Part shown: positions 31,568-35,376 of the stretch, piece by piece
Position numbering within the stretch: position 1 is the stretch's first letter
Layout of the letters: every line of letters starts with the position of its first letter
Origin: Candidatus Pacearchaeota archaeon
GTDB taxonomy: Archaea; Nanobdellota; Nanobdellia; Pacearchaeales; GW2011-AR1
Assembly: GCA_018221305.1 (NCBI GenBank)
Contig: JAAOYK010000029.1
Span: 1 to 35,376, forward strand
Reading direction: 5' to 3'
Length of the DNA stretch: 35,376 nucleotides
Program-made: the position numbers and the translations under genes
Notes under the pieces: generated by a model
What the model saw: only the letters and a program-made list of their open reading frames with translations
Database searches by the model: none
What the model was told of the DNA's origin: nothing

Positions 31568-32116
31568 ATGGCAGTAAAACGAAAAGCATTAGCATATTCG
31601 AAACGAAAACCTGTAGTTAATACAAGACGATCTAAAAAGCAGCAAAAAAGTTATATAAAAACTATTCCACCCCAAAAGATTGTCAAGTTTAATATGGGGG
31701 ATATTAAAAAATTTGAAGCTGGTTTGTACCCAATCAAAATTACGGTTTTTACTGAAGAAAATATACAAATAAGAGATCTTGCACTAGAAGCAGTTAGACA
31801 GACGTTAAATAAAGATTTAAGCAAGCTTTTACTAAAAAATTATTTTTTGCGTTGTAATGTATACCCGCATAACATTCTAAGAAACAATAGAGTATATTCA
31901 GGGTCAAGCAAGGGTGAACGTGTACAAACTGGAATGAGAAAAAGTTTTGGAAGTCCAGAAGGCCGAGCAGCCATTGTTAAAAAAGGTAGACCAATATTTA
32001 CTAGCTATTTTGAAGGTGAAGAAAATATACCAAAGGTTAAAGCATTTTATAAAAAGGCAATACCAAAGCTTCCGTGCAAAACAAAAGTAATAGCAGAAAT
32101 TATGAAGAAAAAATAA
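31568..32116 (+). CDS. rpl10e: Ribosomal protein uL16 (archaeal L10e)
   Basis: A 182-residue large-subunit protein near the peptidyl-transferase centre and tRNA-binding region. Family traits: basic N-terminus with KRKPVVNTRRSKKQQKSYIK, FNMGDIKKFEAGLYPIKITV, ALEAVRQTLNKDL, YPHNILRNNRVYSGSSKGER, VQTGMRKSFGSPEGRAA, and a final KAIPKLPCKTKV. Length fits archaeal L10e. The N-terminal segment departs from the usual RPxxCYRK pattern, so this is a diverged version. Confidence 0.9.
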   Translation: MAVKRKALAYSKRKPVVNTRRSKKQQKSYIKTIPPQKIVKFNMGDIKKFEAGLYPIKITVFTEENIQIRDLALEAVRQTLNKDLSKLLLKNYFLRCNVYPHNILRNNRVYSGSSKGERVQTGMRKSFGSPEGRAAIVKKGRPIFTSYFEGEENIPKVKAFYKKAIPKLPCKTKVIAEIMKKK

Positions 32117-32130
32117 TTCTATAGATCACA

Positions 32131-32661
32131 CTATTTAACAGATCTACTTATCTGACCAAGGCTTGTTAAAGGAATAGCACCACCATCCCCAGTATAAGTA
32201 ACTGAAATAACTCCTAAAAACTTAGCGTTTAAATCTAAACTACAGTTAACCCTTACATTTTTTATGTCTTCTGGATCCATATGTCCAAGATCAGATGTAA
32301 CACCGCATTGCGAAATCTGGACATTCGAAATATAAACCTTATCTTCCCCTATATTTTTAAGACCTAGAAAAATACCATCAGATTCGATATCAAATGATTC
32401 TAGAAAAAAGGGTTCACTAATAGATCCCTTAGGATTAGCTTCATGGTCAGTACCGGCAAGATAAAAATATGTATAAATTCCTAAACCAATCAAAATAACA
32501 AGGATCATTAAAAAGAAAATTCCAAGAATTATTAAAATTATCATCCATGGTTTTAATTTTTTCTCAAAAGATTTGTTCACAAAATTTTGTGATTCATTAA
32601 AATTTTCTTGTATCATAGTGTTTAAACCCGGAGAATCTTTAAAAAAGTAATGATTTACCAC
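32131..32661 (-). CDS. Single-pass membrane protein with external beta domain
   Basis: A 176-residue protein. A short cytoplasmic N-terminus is followed by one long hydrophobic helix at about 38-70 (PWMIILIILGIFFLMILVIL, then IGLGIYTYFYLAG). A roughly 100-residue external domain contains FLGLKNIGEDKVYISNVQIS and two Cys (in SQCGVT and VNCSLD) that could form a disulfide. It resembles archaeal pilin-like or immunoglobulin-like anchored proteins, but no family is certain. GTG at 32661 is used; an ATG at residue 16 is an alternative. It is divergent from the PEP synthase-like gene. Confidence 0.65.
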   Translation of the reverse strand: MVNHYFFKDSPGLNTMIQENFNESQNFVNKSFEKKLKPWMIILIILGIFFLMILVILIGLGIYTYFYLAGTDHEANPKGSISEPFFLESFDIESDGIFLGLKNIGEDKVYISNVQISQCGVTSDLGHMDPEDIKNVRVNCSLDLNAKFLGVISVTYTGDGGAIPLTSLGQISRSVK

Positions 32662-32690
32662 TTTTGGTTCCTATTCTCAAACCCCATAAA

Positions 32691-32699
32691 CTTTAAATA
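32691..32699 (+). promoter_or_regulatory. TATA box for the PEP synthase-like gene
   Basis: CTTTAAATA lies 25-33 bases before ATG 32724, consistent with a leaderless transcript. Confidence 0.55.
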
Positions 32700-32723
32700 G
32701 GAAAATAAATTTCTGAATTGAAT

Positions 32724-35376
32724 ATGATAAAAAAAGAGATGAGCGGATTCTCAAGTTTTGAAAGTGTAAGTAATCCTGAGATGGCCAAAACAATGGGTGC
32801 TAGTCCAAACGAAGATCCTGATAATGAAATTAGCGCAGTAAGTAATGACAATGAGCCAAAGAAAATAAGTCCGGACAAAGACACGAATGTAGCTGAAAAA
32901 TATATCAGATGGTTCTCTGACCTGTCTAGGACAGATATTGAAGAAGTCGGAGAAAAAGCTGCAAATATGGGGGAGCTATATGACAAAAAATTCTTGATTA
33001 CCCCGGGATTTGTTATAACAAATGATGCTTTTTTATATTTTGTTAGAAAAAATAAAATTGAAGAAAAGATAAAAGAAATTTTTGAATCAATAGATATTAG
33101 TAATATAGATGAATTAATTCAGAAAAGTGAAGAGATAAAAGGTTTAATAAATAATGCAACAATTCCAGAAGATTTGGAGACAGAAATTATTGAATCATAC
33201 CACATACTAAATTCAGAACCTATTGAGGAAAAGGGTGTTTCGCAAGATGCTTTAAATATTTTAAAACAAGCACATGAACCAATCTTTGTTTCTGTAAGGT
33301 CAAGCATTTCTGCAAAAAGTAGAAGTAAAAATAGTTTTGCAGGTCAGCAAGATACATATCTTAATATTAAAGGAGATAAAAAGCTTCTTAATCATATCAA
33401 GAAATGTTTTGCATCATTGTATAATCCTAGGTCAATATATTATATGAAACTTAAAAAGTCACATGTACAAAGTTTGGCAACAATCGTTCAAAAAATGATT
33501 GACGCTGAACGATCAGGAGTTATCCTTACAAAAAATCCACTCAATTCTAAGAACGAATTATTAATGGAAGCAATTTATGGTCTTGGTGAAGGATTATCAA
33601 CAGGCAAAATTAAGCCAGATAGTTATGTGATTACAAAAGATCTTGAAATAAAAACAATTAAAAGCTCTGATAAAAAAGTTGCAATAGTTAGGACTAGCTC
33701 AGGAACTAGCGAAATAGTTCGACTAAACTCAGAGAGAAGTATTAGCCAAGTATTATCACAAGGACAAATTTTAGAAGTTGCGAACCTAGCATTAAAAGTT
33801 GAAGAAGTTTATAAAAAACCTCTTTTGATAGAGTTTGCTATTGAAGAAAGTAAAATATACATTTTACAGGTTAGAGAGATATTTGTTGAGGATAGTATTG
33901 ATGAAAATGAAGAAGAAATTTCAGGCAACCTTTTAGCTTCAGGCCTTCCTTCAAGCAGGGGCATAGGAACTGGACATGTAAGAATAATCAATGAGTTAGA
34001 AGATTTAAAGAAAATAAAAAAAGGTGATATTGTACTTATAGGATCAACTGATCCTGAAATTGTTCTTGGAATGGAAAAAGCTAACGCAATAATTAGTGAA
34101 AAAGGTGGAGCCTCAAGCCATGCCGTGGTTGTTGCACGAGAGTTTAAAATTCCTTGTGTGATTGGTGCAGAAGATGCTACAGAAAAAATAACAGATGGAA
34201 TGCTTGTCACTGTAGACGGAAATACTGGAAAAATCTATGAAGGCGAAGTAGAAACCGCACATCTTAAAGAAATAAAACCAGTAGAAAAAACTAGTAGGGT
34301 TGAATTAAAAATTATTGCAGATACTCCTGAAATTGCAGAAAAAGTCGTAAAAACAGGTATTAATGCCATAGGACTTACACGAATTGAATGGTTAACCTCA
34401 AACAAAGGTAAACATCCGTTACAGTATGAAAAAGAAAATAGTTTAGATGATTATGAACGATTGATTGAGCAAGGATTATTTAACATTGCTACCAATTTTG
34501 TATCAGTCCAGATACGTACTTCAGATATTAGAAGCGATGAACATAGTTCGCTTAAAGGTTCTCCTGATAAAGAACATAACCCTTTAATGGGTTTGCATGG
34601 TATTCGTTTTAGCTTGAAACATCCAAACATTTTCATGGCAGAACTACGAGCAATACAACATGTTGCTCAGAAAAATCCTGAAAAAGAGTTCAAAGTAATG
34701 ATCCCGCACGTGATAGGAATTGAGGAAATAAAAAAGGCAAAAGAAATATTTTATGATTTTAAGGAAGATAACATTGAATTTGGTGTAGTTGTTGAAACGC
34801 CTGCAGCTGTTCAAATAATTGATGATATCTGTGACGAAATAGAGTTTATTTCTATTGGATTAAATGATTTGGTTCAATTAACATTAGGGATTGATCGAGA
34901 TGAAGAAAGTGTGAAACATTTACATGACGAAAGTCATCCTGCAGTTGTTTCACAGCTCAAGCGAATTATCGGAGCATGTAAACGTAACAAAATAAAAGTT
35001 GGAATTTATGGTATTCGTGATAAAGGATTAGTGCGAAACTTGGTCAGAAGAGGAATTGACTCAATAACAGCCCATCCAGATAGTGCTTATGATTTTTCTG
35101 TATTAATAAAAGAATTAGAATTAGAAAGGGAAAAAGAAATACAAGAAGAAATAAAAGTGCGTGAAGAAACACAACGACAAAGAAAAGAAGAAGAAGAAAG
35201 AAAAAAAAGAGAAGAAGAAGAAAAACGACTTGCAGAAGAAAAAAGAAAAAAAGAAGAAGAAGAAAAGAAGCTTGCAGAAGAAAGAAAAAAAATACAAGAA
35301 CAAAGCCGGCGTGAAGAACAAGAGCGACGTCAAGAAATTGAGCAAGAAAGAAAAGAGGCTCAAGAAGAAGCACGTA
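32724..35376 (+). CDS. Degenerate PEP synthase-like protein with coiled-coil tail, 3'-truncated
   Basis: Open to the window end (884 codons seen). After a roughly 60-residue acidic extension come the PpsA domains: ATP-binding FVSVRSSISAKSRSKNSFAG then QQDTYLN (188-214); swivelling domain SEKGGASSHAVVVAREFKIP with phosphorylatable His 466; and PEP-binding domain with GLTRIEW, VRTSDIRSDE, NPLMGLHGIR, VVVETPAA and IGLNDLVQLTLGIDRD. The segment matching the catalytic Cys (ICGQAP in the intein-bearing ppsA) reads IYGIRD, so Cys is Tyr 762. The usual ATAED of the ATP site is SISAKSRSK. From about 797 a Glu/Lys/Arg-rich coiled coil runs to the end. A full enzyme cycle is doubtful; phosphotransfer or scaffold roles are possible. 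Confidence 0.85.
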   Translation, partial: MIKKEMSGFSSFESVSNPEMAKTMGASPNEDPDNEISAVSNDNEPKKISPDKDTNVAEKYIRWFSDLSRTDIEEVGEKAANMGELYDKKFLITPGFVITNDAFLYFVRKNKIEEKIKEIFESIDISNIDELIQKSEEIKGLINNATIPEDLETEIIESYHILNSEPIEEKGVSQDALNILKQAHEPIFVSVRSSISAKSRSKNSFAGQQDTYLNIKGDKKLLNHIKKCFASLYNPRSIYYMKLKKSHVQSLATIVQKMIDAERSGVILTKNPLNSKNELLMEAIYGLGEGLSTGKIKPDSYVITKDLEIKTIKSSDKKVAIVRTSSGTSEIVRLNSERSISQVLSQGQILEVANLALKVEEVYKKPLLIEFAIEESKIYILQVREIFVEDSIDENEEEISGNLLASGLPSSRGIGTGHVRIINELEDLKKIKKGDIVLIGSTDPEIVLGMEKANAIISEKGGASSHAVVVAREFKIPCVIGAEDATEKITDGMLVTVDGNTGKIYEGEVETAHLKEIKPVEKTSRVELKIIADTPEIAEKVVKTGINAIGLTRIEWLTSNKGKHPLQYEKENSLDDYERLIEQGLFNIATNFVSVQIRTSDIRSDEHSSLKGSPDKEHNPLMGLHGIRFSLKHPNIFMAELRAIQHVAQKNPEKEFKVMIPHVIGIEEIKKAKEIFYDFKEDNIEFGVVVETPAAVQIIDDICDEIEFISIGLNDLVQLTLGIDRDEESVKHLHDESHPAVVSQLKRIIGACKRNKIKVGIYGIRDKGLVRNLVRRGIDSITAHPDSAYDFSVLIKELELEREKEIQEEIKVREETQRQRKEEEERKKREEEEKRLAEEKRKKEEEEKKLAEERKKIQEQSRREEQERRQEIEQERKEAQEEAR

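Noticed and set aside
35044-35373. Minus-strand frames rich in Leu/Phe near the window end
   Set aside because: They are shadows of the Glu/Lys-rich coiled-coil coding repeat on the plus strand.
1-35376. CRISPR array
   Set aside because: No regularly spaced short repeats were seen, and the 195-base period at the start is a protein-coding repeat.

Overview
The window looks like a contig from an AT-rich DPANN-type archaeon, most like Woesearchaeota or Pacearchaeota. This is inference from several signs: archaeal ribosomal proteins eL33 (L35Ae) and uL16 (L10e), mostly leaderless genes with TATA boxes about 25-35 bases before the start codon, sequon-rich surface proteins with motifs common in DPANN genomes, an archaeal-type PEP synthase carrying an intein, and many short orphan proteins. 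No rRNA, CRISPR array or transposase was seen.

Layout. 1-1.2 kb: the end of a 65-residue-repeat protein, a decayed tRNA-Gly-like sequence and a small orphan gene. 1.3-6.3 kb: four co-directional genes for secreted or membrane-anchored surface proteins, two of which share a duplicated domain. 6.3-12.4 kb: a small orphan gene, PEP synthase (ppsA, minus strand) interrupted by a LAGLIDADG intein, and a divergent cluster of thioredoxin, thioredoxin reductase, a winged-helix regulator and a cysteine-bearing four-helix membrane protein; inverted repeats lie between the two units. 12.4-15.6 kb: a SNF2-family helicase whose stop overlaps the start of a coiled-coil/zinc-finger protein. 15.7-18.2 kb: small genes including a cold-shock protein and a transglutaminase-like membrane protein.

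18.2-20.9 kb is the most unusual stretch. Three unrelated short minus-strand orphan genes and one membrane-protein gene are separated by four GC-richer intergenic elements. The elements share sequence and can form the same imperfect long-range helix with a two-base bulge, and the paired bases differ in compensating ways. They could be folded recombination sites, small non-autonomous elements or a structured RNA family.

20.9-28.6 kb: dUTPase and a dCTP deaminase/dUTPase-like protein (nucleotide-pool hygiene), a tandem duplication of a roughly 500-residue Cys-rich protein, tRNA-Val(UAC), an alpha/beta hydrolase, a JAMM-like protein, a MazG-like protein, a low-molecular-weight phosphatase and orphans. 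28.6-32.7 kb: a nucleotidyltransferase, the ribosomal genes and a membrane protein. 32.7 kb to the end: a second, degenerate PEP synthase-like protein that lacks the catalytic cysteine, carries a long charged coiled-coil tail and runs off the window.

Functions were read by eye from motifs. No database search or folding program was run.
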